A stretch of 64,000 nt of DNA from Aquicoccus porphyridii (GCF_008369105.1 NZ_VINQ01000019.1:1-64000), one strand, 5' to 3'. Positions 1 to 9,049 are shown, counted from the first letter of the stretch. Notes: generated by a model not told the origin, from the sequence alone. A program made the numbers and translations.

Positions 1-314
1 CGGGCCGGGGTGTCGGGCACCGCCTCGGCGCGCACCACCTCGGCCTGCTCAACCGGCACGACAGCCTCGGCAGCCGTCGCCTCGACCTTCTCGGGCGCCT
101 CCGCCTGCACCGCGTCCACCGCCGCCTGCGCCTCAAGACGCCCCGCCGCCATGTCGGAAAACCCCTGCCCCAGCCGCACCTCGCCCGCCCCCTCGGCTCC
201 CTCGACCGCGACCGCCTCGCGCCCACCCGGCCCCAGCGCAAGAAGCACCGCCCCATGCACCGCGACCGCCAACCCCAGCGCGACCAGCTTGGCGATATAC
301 GACCCCGCGATCAT
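1..314 (-). CDS. TonB-type energy transducer, N-terminal part (cut by window edge)
   Basis: First 104 residues of a protein running off the left edge. Its ATG at 314 overlaps the exbD stop as TGATG. Seen: a short cytoplasmic tip, one hydrophobic helix at about residues 7-27, then a long Ala/Val/Glu-rich stretch as in the periplasm-spanning linker of TonB proteins, though poor in proline. Placement after ExbB and two ExbD genes suggests it couples the inner-membrane proton motive force to an outer-membrane receptor. The receptor-contacting C-terminal domain lies outside the window, so the name rests on architecture and context. Confidence 0.65.
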   Translation of the reverse strand, partial: MIAGSYIAKLVALGLAVAVHGAVLLALGPGGREAVAVEGAEGAGEVRLGQGFSDMAAGRLEAQAAVDAVQAEAPEKVEATAAEAVVPVEQAEVVRAEAVPDTPA

Positions 315-718
315 CACAGCCCCCGCTCGGTCACGATCACCACCCGGCCCGCCCCCGCCGCGCGCAGCGCCCGCCCGATCCGCACCAGATCGGCGGCGGG
401 CAATGCGCGGTCGGGCACGACCCGCACCCGCCCCGCCTCGGGCTGCGCCGCCACGAAATCCGCCACATCCGCAACCACCTCGCCACGCCAGCGCATCCCG
501 CCATCGGCACGGATCACCAGCGCATCCGCCGGGGCGACCCCTTCAAGGTCGGCCACGCTCACCAGCCGCAACTCGGGGTCGAGCGGCCGCGTCAGCGTGC
601 CCGCCACGAGGAAGAACACCAGCATCAAAAACACGATATTGATCAGCGCGATGGTCGGCTCGCGCCCCTTGCGAACGCCCGACCGGCGAAACCCCGCGCT
701 GCCCATGCCCCGAATCAT
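314..718 (-). CDS. exbD: ExbD/TolR-family protein with Asn in place of the membrane Asp
   Basis: 134 residues: a basic N-terminal tail, one membrane helix (about residues 22-42), then a periplasmic ExbD domain. ExbD works with ExbB as the proton-driven motor that energises TonB. The family has an invariant protonatable Asp near the start of the helix (LIDV type); here the codon is AAT and the motif reads LINIV, giving Asn27. The partner ExbD next door keeps the Asp, so this copy may be a structural half of a heterodimer. Its start overlaps the stop of the preceding exbD by 4 nt (ATGA), implying translational coupling. Confidence 0.85.
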   Translation of the reverse strand: MIRGMGSAGFRRSGVRKGREPTIALINIVFLMLVFFLVAGTLTRPLDPELRLVSVADLEGVAPADALVIRADGGMRWRGEVVADVADFVAAQPEAGRVRVVPDRALPAADLVRIGRALRAAGAGRVVIVTERGL

Positions 719-1098
719 CCCGCCTCCAGCACCGTCACGCGCAACCCCGGCACCCCGCGCAGCACGACCAGAAGATCGGTCAGCCGCTGCGCCGTCACCG
801 CCCCGCGCATCGCCACGATCACCGGCATCTCGCCGCTCTCCCCGGACAGCGCCCCCAACGCGCCCGGAACGCCATCCAAACCGGCCTCGACCCCGTTCAC
901 ACTGACCCCCTCGGGGCCAAGCCGCAGGAACACCGGCCGCGCCTCTGCCATGGCCACACCGCCGCCCCCCGCCGTGGTCAGGTCGACCTCGGCAAAGCGG
1001 GTAAAACTCGAACTCAGCATGAAGAACAGCAGCAAGAGAAAGATCACGTCGATGAGCGATGTCATCGACATCCGGCGCCGCCGCCGCGCCCTACGCAT
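715..1098 (-). CDS. exbD: ExbD/TolR-family biopolymer transport protein
   Basis: ExbD component of the proton-driven ExbB-ExbD motor. With the ATG at 1098 the protein has 127 residues; an upstream ATG at 1128 would add ten residues but overlap exbB by 38 nt, so I prefer the shorter start (8-nt overlap). Seen: a strongly basic N-terminus, a membrane helix at about residues 13-34 with the conserved Asp17 in SLIDVIF, then a periplasmic domain. It lies between exbB and the Asn-variant exbD in a tightly overlapping operon. No ribosome binding site is evident, consistent with coupled translation. Confidence 0.87.
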   Translation of the reverse strand: MRRARRRRRMSMTSLIDVIFLLLLFFMLSSSFTRFAEVDLTTAGGGGVAMAEARPVFLRLGPEGVSVNGVEAGLDGVPGALGALSGESGEMPVIVAMRGAVTAQRLTDLLVVLRGVPGLRVTVLEAG

Positions 1099-1729
1099 CG
1101 CCCGTGGCGCCCGGCGCGCCCAACGCACCCGCAGGCGCCAGAACCGTATGCAGCGCCTTTTGCGCCAGCACCCGCTCGCCGTCCATCCGCGCCTCGAACC
1201 AGCTCAGGATCAGTGCCGTCGGCATCGCCACCGCCAGCCCCACCGCCGTGGTCAGCAACGCCACCCAGATCCCCCCGGCCAGAACCGAAGGATCGACCTG
1301 CGCGCCCGCCGCCTGCAACGCCTGAAACGCCGAGATCATGCCCAGCACCGTGCCGAACAGCCCCAGAAGCGGCGCCAGTTGCGCCACCGAATCGAGCAGC
1401 CGGAACCCCGATTCCAGCCGCGCAAAGCGCAGCTCCGCCTCGGCCTCCAACCGCCGCGCATCCGCCGCGCCCTCCATCGCCATCGCCACCACCGGGCGCA
1501 GGTAACTGGTCGAGCGACCAAGGTGCCGCTGCGCCTCATCCGCCGCGCCCCGGTCCCACGCCGCCACCGCATCGCTGAGCGCGCGGTGCCGCCCGACACC
1601 GGCACTCGCGAATTGCCACAGCTTGTAAAGCACCACCGCCAGAACCAGCACCGACAACGCGCCCAGCAGCAGAACCACCGGCCCGCCCAGATCGGCGATC
1701 CGCGCCAGCGCCTCGGAAAGTTGCTCCAT
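1091..1729 (-). CDS. exbB: ExbB/MotA/TolQ-family proton channel protein
   Basis: 212 residues with three membrane spans (about 13-37, 110-135, 150-175) and the large cytoplasmic loop between spans one and two that typifies ExbB/TolQ. The second and third spans carry the family's Gly/Thr-rich helix faces (GLFGTVLGM; LLTTAVGLAVAMP). It forms the pentameric channel around the ExbD helices. The ATG at 1729 overlaps the previous stop as TGATG; a GTG one codon earlier is possible. First clearly assigned gene of a five-gene minus-strand operon. TolQ is the main alternative, but no TolA/TolB/Pal genes are present. Confidence 0.88.
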   Translation of the reverse strand: MEQLSEALARIADLGGPVVLLLGALSVLVLAVVLYKLWQFASAGVGRHRALSDAVAAWDRGAADEAQRHLGRSTSYLRPVVAMAMEGAADARRLEAEAELRFARLESGFRLLDSVAQLAPLLGLFGTVLGMISAFQALQAAGAQVDPSVLAGGIWVALLTTAVGLAVAMPTALILSWFEARMDGERVLAQKALHTVLAPAGALGAPGATGDA

Positions 1730-2169
1730 CACCCGATCAACTCCACATCCGTCCGGCTGCGCAACTCAAGCCCCTCCATGCAGGCCCCCGGCGCGAGGCC
1801 TTCGCCCGCGCAGGTCTCGGCCCCGTTGATCAGCACCCGGCCCAGCCCGTCACAGTCGAGCCCCGGCACCGCGAATTGCCGCACCCGGGGCCGCGCCGCG
1901 GGCAACGCGCCGAAATCAAAAAGGGTGAGCCGCTCGACACGCCCATCCGCGTCGAACAGCACCGCCTCGAACACTGCGCTGTCAATGTCGCGCGCATGGC
2001 CGTTCTGGATCACGAAACTGATCCGGCAGGCCCCCTCGCCCGGGTCAAGCGCATTGAGCTCGATACTCACCCCCGCGCCCAGATCCTCCTGCGCCTGTCC
2101 CTGTCCCGGCAGCGCGGCACCGACAAGGCACCCGAGCGCAGCCATCAGATGAAATCCGCGAAATTCCAT
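1729..2169 (-). CDS. Small exported protein of unknown function at the head of the exb operon
   Basis: 146 residues. A signal peptide is clear (basic start, hydrophobic core about residues 9-22, AQA-type cleavage near residue 27), so it should be periplasmic. Four cysteines occur in the mature part, which could form disulfides. I do not recognise a family. The stop overlaps the exbB start as TGATG, so it is co-translated with the transport motor and likely serves it, perhaps as a periplasmic accessory; that role is inference. A purine-rich GGGGGAA sequence precedes the ATG at 2169. Element A of the GTTAACC/CAGCCGG repeat family lies about 160 bp upstream. Confidence 0.7.
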   Translation of the reverse strand: MEFRGFHLMAALGCLVGAALPGQGQAQEDLGAGVSIELNALDPGEGACRISFVIQNGHARDIDSAVFEAVLFDADGRVERLTLFDFGALPAARPRVRQFAVPGLDCDGLGRVLINGAETCAGEGLAPGACMEGLELRSRTDVELIG

Positions 2170-2325
2170 GTCTCAATTCCCCCGACGGACCGATGCCGAT
2201 ACGGCATTCTCAACCGTCACATATCACCCGGCCTCCAGCCTGACAATTTCGCCGACCCGGGCATGGCGGGGTGCGACCGTTTCGCCCGCTTGCGCGGCCC
2301 GGCCGGGCGTGCGGGCGCGCGGTGC

Positions 2326-2435
2326 GTTAACCAAATTCGGTTACATCTGAAACCGCTTTGCCCGGCAGCCGGGTGGCAGCCGGACGGTGCGCGGAAGTCA
2401 CCCCCCTGATTTCGCACCGTGCGGTGGCGTTAACC
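2326..2435. repeat. GTTAACC-bounded CAGCCGG element, copy A
   Basis: Intergenic 110-bp unit starting with GTTAACC (2326-2332) and ending with GTTAACC (2429-2435). Inside are two CAGCCGG units (2366-2372, 2377-2383) spaced 11 bp start to start, followed by GTCACCCCCC. Copy C at 63384-63493 has the same total length and the same 40-bp offset to the first CAGCCGG. It occupies most of the 2170-2443 gap. Function unknown. Confidence 0.75.
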
Positions 2436-2443
2436 TTTTGCGC

Positions 2444-3691
2444 TCACCCGCCAAGCTGGGCCAGCAACCCGCGCGACGGGCGGCCCGTGACGGCCACGCC
2501 CTGCGCCGCCTGCCACTCGCGGATCGCCGCCTCGCTCTTCTTGCCCAGCACCCCGTCGACACCGCCCGTGTCATAGCCCCGCGCCGTCAGGCGGCGCTGA
2601 ATTTCCTTGCGATCGTCGATAGTTAGCCCATCGTCATCCGGCGGGAACCGCCCCCTGAGCGGCCCACCCCCGGCCAGCCGGTCCGACAGGTATCCCACGC
2701 CCAGCCCATAGTTTTCCGAGTTGTTGTAACGCAGCAAGACATTGAAATTGCTGAAGATCATGAAGGCCGGCCCGCCCGGCCCCGCAGGCAACAGGACCGA
2801 CGCCGCGCCATGATCCGGCAGGCTCCCCCCCGCCGCAGGCCGCACCCCCATCGCCGCCCATTCGCTCACCGCCCGGCCCTTGCCGCGTCCGGCGAGGGCC
2901 GGATTAAATCCTTGCGAAACAACGACTTCCAACCCCCATTTGCGGCCCCTCCTCCAACCGGATTTCGCCAGGTAAGCCGCCGCCGAAGCCAGCCCATCGG
3001 TGGGATCTTCCGACCAGATGTCGCGTTTCCCGTCGCCCTGGAAATCCACCGCGAAAGACTGGTAAGTGGTTGGAATGAATTGCGTATGCCCCATCGCACC
3101 CGCCCAGCTCCCGGTCATGCGCGCAGGCGTGGTGTCGCCCCGTTCAAGAATACGCAGCGCCGCCATCAACTGGCTTTCAAAAAACGACCCCCGCCGCCCA
3201 TCGTAGGCCAGCGTGGAAGTCGCTGAAATCACGGGGATATTCCCGCGCCGTGTGCCGTACTGGCTCTCCACCCCCCAGATCGCCGCGACGATCTGCGCGG
3301 GCACGCCAAAGCGCGTCTCGATCTCGCCCAGAAGCGCCCGCCTCTGCGCAAACGCCGCCCGCCCCCGCGCCACCTTGTCCTCCGATGCAACGATGGCAAG
3401 GTAATCCTCGGTGGTGCGGGTGAACTCGGTCTGGTTGCGGTCCCTCTCGACCACCCCGGGCAGGAACCCCGCCCCCCGAAACGCCGCATCGAGCGTCGCA
3501 CGCGAAATCCCCGCCGCCTCGGCCCGCCCCCGGAACGACGCCACCCAAGCGTCATAGCCCGCGTTGGGCTGCGGTTGCAGTCCTGGATCGACCGGGGTCG
3601 TGCTTGCAATCACCTGCCCCGGCCCCGCGCGGCATCCCGCGACCAGTCCCGCCGCCGCACCAATCGTGAAAAAACGTCTCGTTACAGTCAT
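2444..3691 (-). CDS. Lytic murein transglycosylase lipoprotein (MltB type) with peptidoglycan-binding domain
   Basis: 415 residues from the ATG at 3691, which has a GAGGTGGGG ribosome binding site; a longer frame to 3748 has none. The N-terminus carries RRFFTIG and a lipobox ending in Cys20 (VAGC), so it is probably an outer-membrane lipoprotein; the twin Arg also suggests Tat export. The SLT_2/MltB domain spans about 45-340 with the catalytic Glu142 in GVESQYG. Residues about 355-412 form a PG_binding_1 domain. It cleaves glycan strands with 1,6-anhydro-MurNAc formation. Its stop abuts repeat element A. The gene follows the MATE gene after about 87 bp. Confidence 0.88.
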   Translation of the reverse strand: MTVTRRFFTIGAAAGLVAGCRAGPGQVIASTTPVDPGLQPQPNAGYDAWVASFRGRAEAAGISRATLDAAFRGAGFLPGVVERDRNQTEFTRTTEDYLAIVASEDKVARGRAAFAQRRALLGEIETRFGVPAQIVAAIWGVESQYGTRRGNIPVISATSTLAYDGRRGSFFESQLMAALRILERGDTTPARMTGSWAGAMGHTQFIPTTYQSFAVDFQGDGKRDIWSEDPTDGLASAAAYLAKSGWRRGRKWGLEVVVSQGFNPALAGRGKGRAVSEWAAMGVRPAAGGSLPDHGAASVLLPAGPGGPAFMIFSNFNVLLRYNNSENYGLGVGYLSDRLAGGGPLRGRFPPDDDGLTIDDRKEIQRRLTARGYDTGGVDGVLGKKSEAAIREWQAAQGVAVTGRPSRGLLAQLGG

Positions 3692-3778
3692 TTGCCCCAC
3701 CTCTGCCCGGTTTTTTACAAATGTGCCGCAAGGCGGGATTCGGCACAAGCCCGGTGCGTGGCATCGGCGGCTTTCCGG

Positions 3779-5110
3779 TCAGGCCAGTGCCGCCGCCCGC
3801 TCCAGCGCCTTGTATCGCAACCCCAGCGTCACCCCGCGCACCACGAAGGACACATGCATCGCCAGCCACAGCCCATGATTGCCCAACGGCCCGATCAGCG
3901 CCCAGACCGCCAGCCCATAGATCACGGCGGTGACCAGCATCATGTTGCGCATGTCGGCGGTTCGCGTGGCCCCAATGAAAATCCCGTCGAGCATCACCAG
4001 GCCAAGGATCATCACCGGCGCCGCGATCACCCATGGCAGATAGCTCCGCGCCGCCACGCGCACGTCCTCGTCCACCGCCATCAGGTCGATGATCATCGGC
4101 CCGCCGCCCCAGAACGCAACCGCCATCACCACCGCCACCACCGCGCCCCAAAGGCTCGTCATGATGGCCGCACGCCGCAACCGCGCCACCGCCCCCGCAC
4201 CAAAGGCCTGCCCGACCAGCGCCTCGGCGGCAAAGGCGAACCCGTCCATCGCGAAGCCGGTGATATGGATGAATTGCAAAAGCACCTGGTTCGCGGCCAG
4301 CGCCACATCGCCGAACTTGCCCCCAAGCAGCAGGAAAGACACGAAAATTCCCTGCAGCAGCATCGACCGGATCAGGATATCGGTATTCACCACCGCCATC
4401 CTGCGCAGCTTTTCACGGTCGAACACCCGCGCCCAGTTGCGCCAGTCCGGCACCCGGAACGCGGCCCGGCACAACCACAACCCGAACCCCAGCGCCGACC
4501 ACTCGGCAAGAAAGGTAGCCCAAGCCACGCCTGCCACGCCCATGTCCAGCCCCAGCACGAACCAAAGGTCCAGCACCACGTTGACCCCGTTCATCCACAG
4601 CAAGAGCCAAAGCATCCCGCGCGAGCGTTCCTGCCCGATCAGCCAACCGGTGATGCCATAGATCGCGATCGCCGCCGGGGCCGACCAGACGCGGATGCGC
4701 ATGTATTCACCCGCCAGCACCTCGACCGTGTCGCTGACCGGGGCCACCCGGAATGCGCCCGCGAAAACAAGCCCTTGCAAGACAATCAGCACCACGCCGC
4801 CCGCCAGCCCGATCATCAGCGACCGGGTCAGAAGTGCCGCCACCTCGGCGCGGTTGCCCGCCCCCGCCGCCTGGCTGGTGAGGCCGGTGGTCCCCATCCG
4901 CAGGAACCCGAAGATCCAGTAGATTGCCGACAGGATGATCGCCCCCACCCCCACCGCCGCGATCGGCTCGGGTGCGGGGATCTGGCCCACCACCGCCGTG
5001 TCCACCGCACCGAGGATCGGCACGGTGACATTGGCCAGCAGGATCGGAATGGCGATCTTCAGGACACGGGCATGGGTGATCGTCTCGCCGACCTGCACAG
5101 CCTCAGCCAT
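3779..5110 (-). CDS. MATE-family multidrug/toxin exporter (DinF/NorM type)
   Basis: 443 residues of almost continuous hydrophobic helices, about twelve, in two related halves, as in MATE antiporters that exchange H+ or Na+ for organic cations. The N-terminal region (ILLANVTVPILGAVDTAVVGQ) is the hallmark of the DinF-like branch, with the VDTAVVG motif. The ATG overlaps the upstream thioesterase stop by 8 nt, so it is the third gene of a thioesterase-thioesterase-exporter operon. Substrate cannot be read from sequence; the association with acyl-CoA thioesterases suggests it could remove an acyl or aromatic product, which is inference. Confidence 0.88.
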   Translation of the reverse strand: MAEAVQVGETITHARVLKIAIPILLANVTVPILGAVDTAVVGQIPAPEPIAAVGVGAIILSAIYWIFGFLRMGTTGLTSQAAGAGNRAEVAALLTRSLMIGLAGGVVLIVLQGLVFAGAFRVAPVSDTVEVLAGEYMRIRVWSAPAAIAIYGITGWLIGQERSRGMLWLLLWMNGVNVVLDLWFVLGLDMGVAGVAWATFLAEWSALGFGLWLCRAAFRVPDWRNWARVFDREKLRRMAVVNTDILIRSMLLQGIFVSFLLLGGKFGDVALAANQVLLQFIHITGFAMDGFAFAAEALVGQAFGAGAVARLRRAAIMTSLWGAVVAVVMAVAFWGGGPMIIDLMAVDEDVRVAARSYLPWVIAAPVMILGLVMLDGIFIGATRTADMRNMMLVTAVIYGLAVWALIGPLGNHGLWLAMHVSFVVRGVTLGLRYKALERAAALA

Positions 5111-5612
5111 GGCGCGGCGGCATCAGGAAATGCCCTGTCGCCTGGGCATAGGCGCGGTTGCGGTTGTCCTGCCACGCCTCGACATGCACGCTGGCATAGC
5201 GCCGTCCCGAGCGATTGACCTTGGCCCGCGCATAGGCGTCGCGCGGCAAGCCCGAGCGCAGGTAATCCACCGTGAAATCAATGGTCTTGGGCAGGCGTGG
5301 CAGATGCCCCCTGACGATCTCCTCGACCACCTGCTCACCGCTCTGGATCTCGTCCCACAGCACCGCCCAGCTCAACCCGATCACCGCTGTCACCTCAAGA
5401 AACCCCGAGGTCGCGCCGCCATGCAGCGCAGGCAATAGCGGGTTGCCGATCAGCTTTTCGTCGAACGGCATGATCGCGGTCAATTCGTCGCCCCGTCGCT
5501 CGAACTCGATGCCCATGTAGTTGATATAGGGCACACCATGCACCAGCGCCGCCAGCGCCGCGTCGCGACGCTGCTTGATCACCTGCACCGGCTCGGGCTT
5601 CTTGTGCGCCAT
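5103..5612 (-). CDS. PaaI/hotdog-fold acyl-CoA thioesterase, second of pair
   Basis: 169 residues from the ATG at 5612, which overlaps the previous stop as TGATG. A hotdog thioesterase: the stretch LHGGATSGFLEV near residue 70 matches the HGG active-site loop of the PaaI family, followed by the long helix and a closing strand. These enzymes hydrolyse acyl- or hydroxyphenylacetyl-CoA thioesters to relieve CoA trapping. The N-terminus is about 30 residues longer than in the neighbour, with a charged helix. Paired with the gene just upstream; the two may form a heteromeric hotdog assembly. Substrate unknown. Confidence 0.83.
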   Translation of the reverse strand: MAHKKPEPVQVIKQRRDAALAALVHGVPYINYMGIEFERRGDELTAIMPFDEKLIGNPLLPALHGGATSGFLEVTAVIGLSWAVLWDEIQSGEQVVEEIVRGHLPRLPKTIDFTVDYLRSGLPRDAYARAKVNRSGRRYASVHVEAWQDNRNRAYAQATGHFLMPPRHG

Positions 5613-6028
5613 CACTTCGCCTCCACCGTGAATGTACCCGTCGCCGTGGCGACGGGTCGGTTTTCGTCCTCGTCCATGGCCACGGCGCGGACAAAGGCGA
5701 CCGAACGGGTGATGTGATAGCATTCGGCCCGCGTCTTGATCGCCTGCCCGGCGGTCGCGGGGCGCATATAGTCGATCCGAAGGTCGATCGTCGCCGTGCT
5801 CGCCGGCGAGGCCGGGTGACTCATCGCCGCCGCCCCGCAACAGGTGTCCATCAGGGCCGACACCGCCCCGCCATGGATCACACCGGTTTCCGGGTCGCCC
5901 ACGAAACGCGCGTCATAGGGCATGACGATCTCCGCCACCCCGTCGCCGATATGGGTCAACTCCATCCCAAGCGCCTTGGAATGCGGGATCGCCTGAATGA
6001 ACTGTTTCGCGATCTTTGTCTTGTCCAT
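5612..6028 (-). CDS. PaaI-family thioesterase, first of pair
   Basis: 138 residues from the ATG at 6028, preceded by GGGAG at a usable distance; longer starts at 6064 and 6154 lack a ribosome binding site. Hotdog thioesterase with the signature [15 protein letters not shown], in which the HGG loop and following helix place the catalytic region, then [10 protein letters not shown], a conserved strand of the family. First gene of a three-gene overlapping operon (two thioesterases and a MATE exporter), divergent from the MerR regulator at 6271, which could therefore control both directions. Likely acts on CoA thioesters; the acyl group is not predictable. Confidence 0.85.
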   Translation of the reverse strand: MDKTKIAKQFIQAIPHSKALGMELTHIGDGVAEIVMPYDARFVGDPETGVIHGGAVSALMDTCCGAAAMSHPASPASTATIDLRIDYMRPATAGQAIKTRAECYHITRSVAFVRAVAMDEDENRPVATATGTFTVEAK

Positions 6029-6270
6029 CGCCCACGTCGCTCCCAATTTCGGAGTTGCAGCCATGTTTGAACAGGTATGCCATAGCGCCGCAAGCTGGGA
6101 AATGACTTTGCGTCTTTTCGCCGGAGGGCCTTGATACGGGCGCGGAAATTTCAATACTGCGGCGCGGAAGCTGCAGGATGCTGCATCGCGTCGAGGCCTG
6201 CCATTCAGGTGTCCGGGCAGTTGCCCTTGCCCGCGCGACGCAATACCATCCCGACCAAAGGGGAAACACG

Positions 6271-6723
6271 ATGTCCGAGATCCGACTGTCCTTCAAGGAA
6301 ATGTGCGAGCGGTTCGACGTGACACCCCGCACCCTGCGCTATTACGAGTATATCGAGCTTCTCCAGCCTGAGCGCGAAGGCCGCGCCCGCTACTACGGTA
6401 AACGCGAGATCGAGCGGATGATCCTGATCCTCCGCGGCCGCAAATGGGGGTTTCAGCTCGAAGGCATCCGCCAATGGCTGCTGATCTACGAGAAAGACGG
6501 CTATCACGCCCGCAAGGCATGGGTAAAATCCGCCAATAATCAGCTCGAAGTGCTGTGCGCGCAGCTCGAAGATCTCAAGGACGCGATCGAGACGCTGGAA
6601 CAATCGCGCGATAGCACCGTGAGACTGATCGAGATCGAGGATGAGGGCGGCGATATCGGCGAAGCCTTCCGTCCCAATATCGAGATCGAGTTCCGCCCCG
6701 ACGAGACGGAGAAGTCGAAATGA
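6271..6723 (+). CDS. MerR-family transcriptional regulator (acyl-CoA metabolism type)
   Basis: 150 residues from the ATG at 6271 with AAAGGGGAAACACG upstream. Winged helix at residues about 5-75 ([27 protein letters not shown]; the TLRYYE block is the MerR signature), then a coiled coil at about 90-130 and an acidic tail. No metal-binding Cys, so an organic or acyl-CoA-type effector is more likely. It sits with a second MerR gene ahead of acyl-CoA dehydrogenase genes, an arrangement seen with LiuR/fatty-acid regulators. A palindromic operator candidate lies just downstream of its stop. Confidence 0.87.
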   Translation: MSEIRLSFKEMCERFDVTPRTLRYYEYIELLQPEREGRARYYGKREIERMILILRGRKWGFQLEGIRQWLLIYEKDGYHARKAWVKSANNQLEVLCAQLEDLKDAIETLEQSRDSTVRLIEIEDEGGDIGEAFRPNIEIEFRPDETEKSK

Positions 6724-6726
6724 CGT

Positions 6727-6749
6727 GACGTTACGCTTACGTTAACGTC
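6727..6749. promoter_or_regulatory. Candidate MerR (LiuR-type) operator
   Basis: Inverted repeat GACGTTA (6727-6733) and TAACGTC (6743-6749) with a 9-bp spacer, and a nested perfect palindrome ACGTTAACGT (6739-6748). It lies between the two MerR genes, about 70 bp upstream of the second. From memory, LiuR operators have a TTACGT/ACGTAA core, which this resembles. Probable role: control of the second MerR gene and the beta-oxidation genes. No protein-DNA evidence. Confidence 0.55.
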
Positions 6750-6819
6750 AACTTTACTTGCAACGACTCGGCCAAACCCTCAATCTCGTGGCATCTGACA
6801 CGCAGCCGGAGCCGGTTTG

Positions 6820-7227
6820 ATGACTGATTCAGACGACCTGATGTCCATTCGCCAGATGTGCGCGGCCTATGACGTCACGCCCCGCACCCTGCGCTTTTAC
6901 GAATCCAAGGAACTGCTTTTCCCGATCCGCGAGGGTCAGAAACGCCTGTTCACCAAACGCGATCGCGCCCGGCTCAAACTGATCCTGCGCGGCAAACGGT
7001 TCGGTTTCTCGCTCGAGGAAATCCGCCAGTTGCTCGAACTCTACAACATCGGCGACCAGCAACAGACCCAGATTCAACGCACCTATGAAATCGCGCAGGA
7101 CCGCCTGGCCGACATGGAACGTCAGCGCGCCGAACTCGACGAGGCCATAACCGAGTTGAAGGAACAGCTCGACTGGGGTGCCAAGATCATCGCCTCGATG
7201 AAACAGACGAAGAAAGCCGCCGAATAA
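6820..7227 (+). CDS. MerR-family transcriptional regulator, second copy
   Basis: 135 residues from the ATG at 6820 (CGGAG upstream; a TTG one codon earlier is also in frame). Winged helix in residues about 7-78 with TPRTLRFYESKELLFP, then a dimerisation coiled coil rich in Glu/Gln (about 80-125). It is a clear paralogue of the MerR protein at 6271 (same VTPRTLR block, same spacing) but lacks that protein's acidic tail. Only 46 bp separate it from the acyl-CoA dehydrogenase gene, so it probably heads the transcript and regulates it. No metal-binding cysteines. Confidence 0.87.
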   Translation: MTDSDDLMSIRQMCAAYDVTPRTLRFYESKELLFPIREGQKRLFTKRDRARLKLILRGKRFGFSLEEIRQLLELYNIGDQQQTQIQRTYEIAQDRLADMERQRAELDEAITELKEQLDWGAKIIASMKQTKKAAE

Positions 7228-7273
7228 GACCCCTTTCGCCTGACCCAAACACAACGCCAACAGGACAAGACCC

Positions 7274-9049
7274 ATGCCCAGCTACACCGCACCGACGAAA
7301 GACCTGCAATACGTGCTGCATGACGTGCTCCGCGTCTCGCAATCCGACGTCCCCGGCTATGCCGAGCTTGAACCCGATTTCACCTCCGCCGTGCTCGAAG
7401 AAGCCGGCAAACTGACCTCCGAGGTGATCGCCCCGCTCAATGCCGTGGGCGATGCCGAAGGTTGCACGCTGGAAAACGGCGTTGTGCGCGTGCCCACCGG
7501 ATTTCAGGACGCGTTCGATCAAGTCCGCGAGGGCGGCTGGACCGGCCTCGACATGCCCGAGGAGTATGGCGGCCAGAACATGCCCTATGTGCTGGGCACG
7601 GCGGTGGGCGAAATGTTTTCCGCCGCCAACCAGGCCTTCACCATGTATCAGGGCCTGACCCATGGCGCGGCTTCTGCCATTCTCACCCATGGCAGCGACC
7701 AGCAGAAAGACACCTTCCTGCCCAAGATGGTCAGTTGCCAATGGACCGGCACGATGAACCTGACCGAGCCGCATTGCGGCACCGATCTGGGCCTGATGCG
7801 CACCAAGGCCGAACCGCAGGATGACGGCAGTTACAAGCTGAGCGGGCAGAAGATCTTCATCTCCTCGGGCGAGCATGAAATGGCCGAGAACATCATCCAT
7901 CTCGTTCTGGCCAAGATCCCCGGCGGCCCCGAGGGTATCAAGGGCGTCTCGCTCTTCATCGTGCCCAAGTTCCTCGTCAAGGAAGACGGTGGCCTGGGCG
8001 ACCGTAACGGCGTCACCTGTGGCAAGCTCGAAGAAAAGATGGGCATCCATGGCAACTCGACCTGCGTGATGGATTACGACGGCGCCACCGGCTACCTGCT
8101 GGGCGAGGAACACAAGGGCATGCGCGCCATGTTCACCATGATGAACGAGGCCCGCATCGGTGTCGGCATGCAGGGGCTGGCCCAGGCCGACGTCGCCTAT
8201 CAGAACGCGCTCGCCTACGCCAAGGACCGGCTTCAGGGCCGCGATGTGACAGGCGTGAAAAACCCCGACGGCCCGGCCGATCCGCTGATCGTTCATCCCG
8301 ATGTGCGCCGCATGCTGATGGATCAGAAAAGCTTTGTCGAAGGCGCACGCGCCTTCATCCTCTGGGGCGCGTCACTGATCGACAAGGCGCACCGCGCCGA
8401 AGACAAGGACGCTGATGGCCTGATCTCGCTCATGACGCCGGTCATCAAGGGCTTCCTGACCGACGAAGGTTTCGACATGACGATCCAGGCCCAGCAGGTC
8501 TTTGGCGGTCATGGCTATATCGAGGAATCGGGCATGTCGCAATTCGCCCGCGACGCCCGCATCGCCATGATCTACGAAGGTGCCAACGGCGTTCAGGCGC
8601 TCGACCTCGTGGGCCGCAAACTGGCCCAGGACGGCGGCAAGCATGTCATGGCCTATTTCGAGATGGTCAAGAATTTCTGCACCGAGAACAAGGATGTAGA
8701 GGGCATGGCCGATTTCGTCGAGCCGCTCAAGAAAGCCTCCAAGGATCTTCAGGCGGCGGGGATGTATTTCATGCAAAACGGCATGAAGAACCCCAACGCG
8801 GCGTTGGCCGGGTCGAGCGATTTCATGCATCTTTTCGGCCATGTCTGCCTTGGCCTGATGTGGGGCATGATGGCACGCGCATCGCTCAAGGCGCTGGAGG
8901 ATGACCCCTCGGACGCGGCGTTCCACGAGGCAAAGCTCGCCACCGGGCGCTATTACATGACCCGCCGCCTGCCCGCCACGGCAATGCACCTTGCGCGAAT
9001 CGAAAGCGGGGCCGACCCTGTGATGGCGCTCGACGCCGAGGCGTTCTGA
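7274..9049 (+). CDS. Acyl-CoA dehydrogenase with C-terminal extension (DmdC/FadE5-like)
   Basis: 591 residues, longer than the usual 380-400 because of the extra C-terminal helical domain (about 465-590). Visible: N-terminal helices, the FAD-binding middle domain ([25 protein letters not shown]) and the C-terminal block [18 protein letters not shown], whose Glu is the likely catalytic base. It oxidises acyl-CoA to 2-enoyl-CoA. The same long subfamily includes methylmercaptopropionyl-CoA dehydrogenase (DmdC) of marine bacteria, so a role in DMSP demethylation is possible, but the thiolase and FadJ neighbours favour ordinary beta-oxidation. Confidence 0.9.
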   Translation: MPSYTAPTKDLQYVLHDVLRVSQSDVPGYAELEPDFTSAVLEEAGKLTSEVIAPLNAVGDAEGCTLENGVVRVPTGFQDAFDQVREGGWTGLDMPEEYGGQNMPYVLGTAVGEMFSAANQAFTMYQGLTHGAASAILTHGSDQQKDTFLPKMVSCQWTGTMNLTEPHCGTDLGLMRTKAEPQDDGSYKLSGQKIFISSGEHEMAENIIHLVLAKIPGGPEGIKGVSLFIVPKFLVKEDGGLGDRNGVTCGKLEEKMGIHGNSTCVMDYDGATGYLLGEEHKGMRAMFTMMNEARIGVGMQGLAQADVAYQNALAYAKDRLQGRDVTGVKNPDGPADPLIVHPDVRRMLMDQKSFVEGARAFILWGASLIDKAHRAEDKDADGLISLMTPVIKGFLTDEGFDMTIQAQQVFGGHGYIEESGMSQFARDARIAMIYEGANGVQALDLVGRKLAQDGGKHVMAYFEMVKNFCTENKDVEGMADFVEPLKKASKDLQAAGMYFMQNGMKNPNAALAGSSDFMHLFGHVCLGLMWGMMARASLKALEDDPSDAAFHEAKLATGRYYMTRRLPATAMHLARIESGADPVMALDAEAF

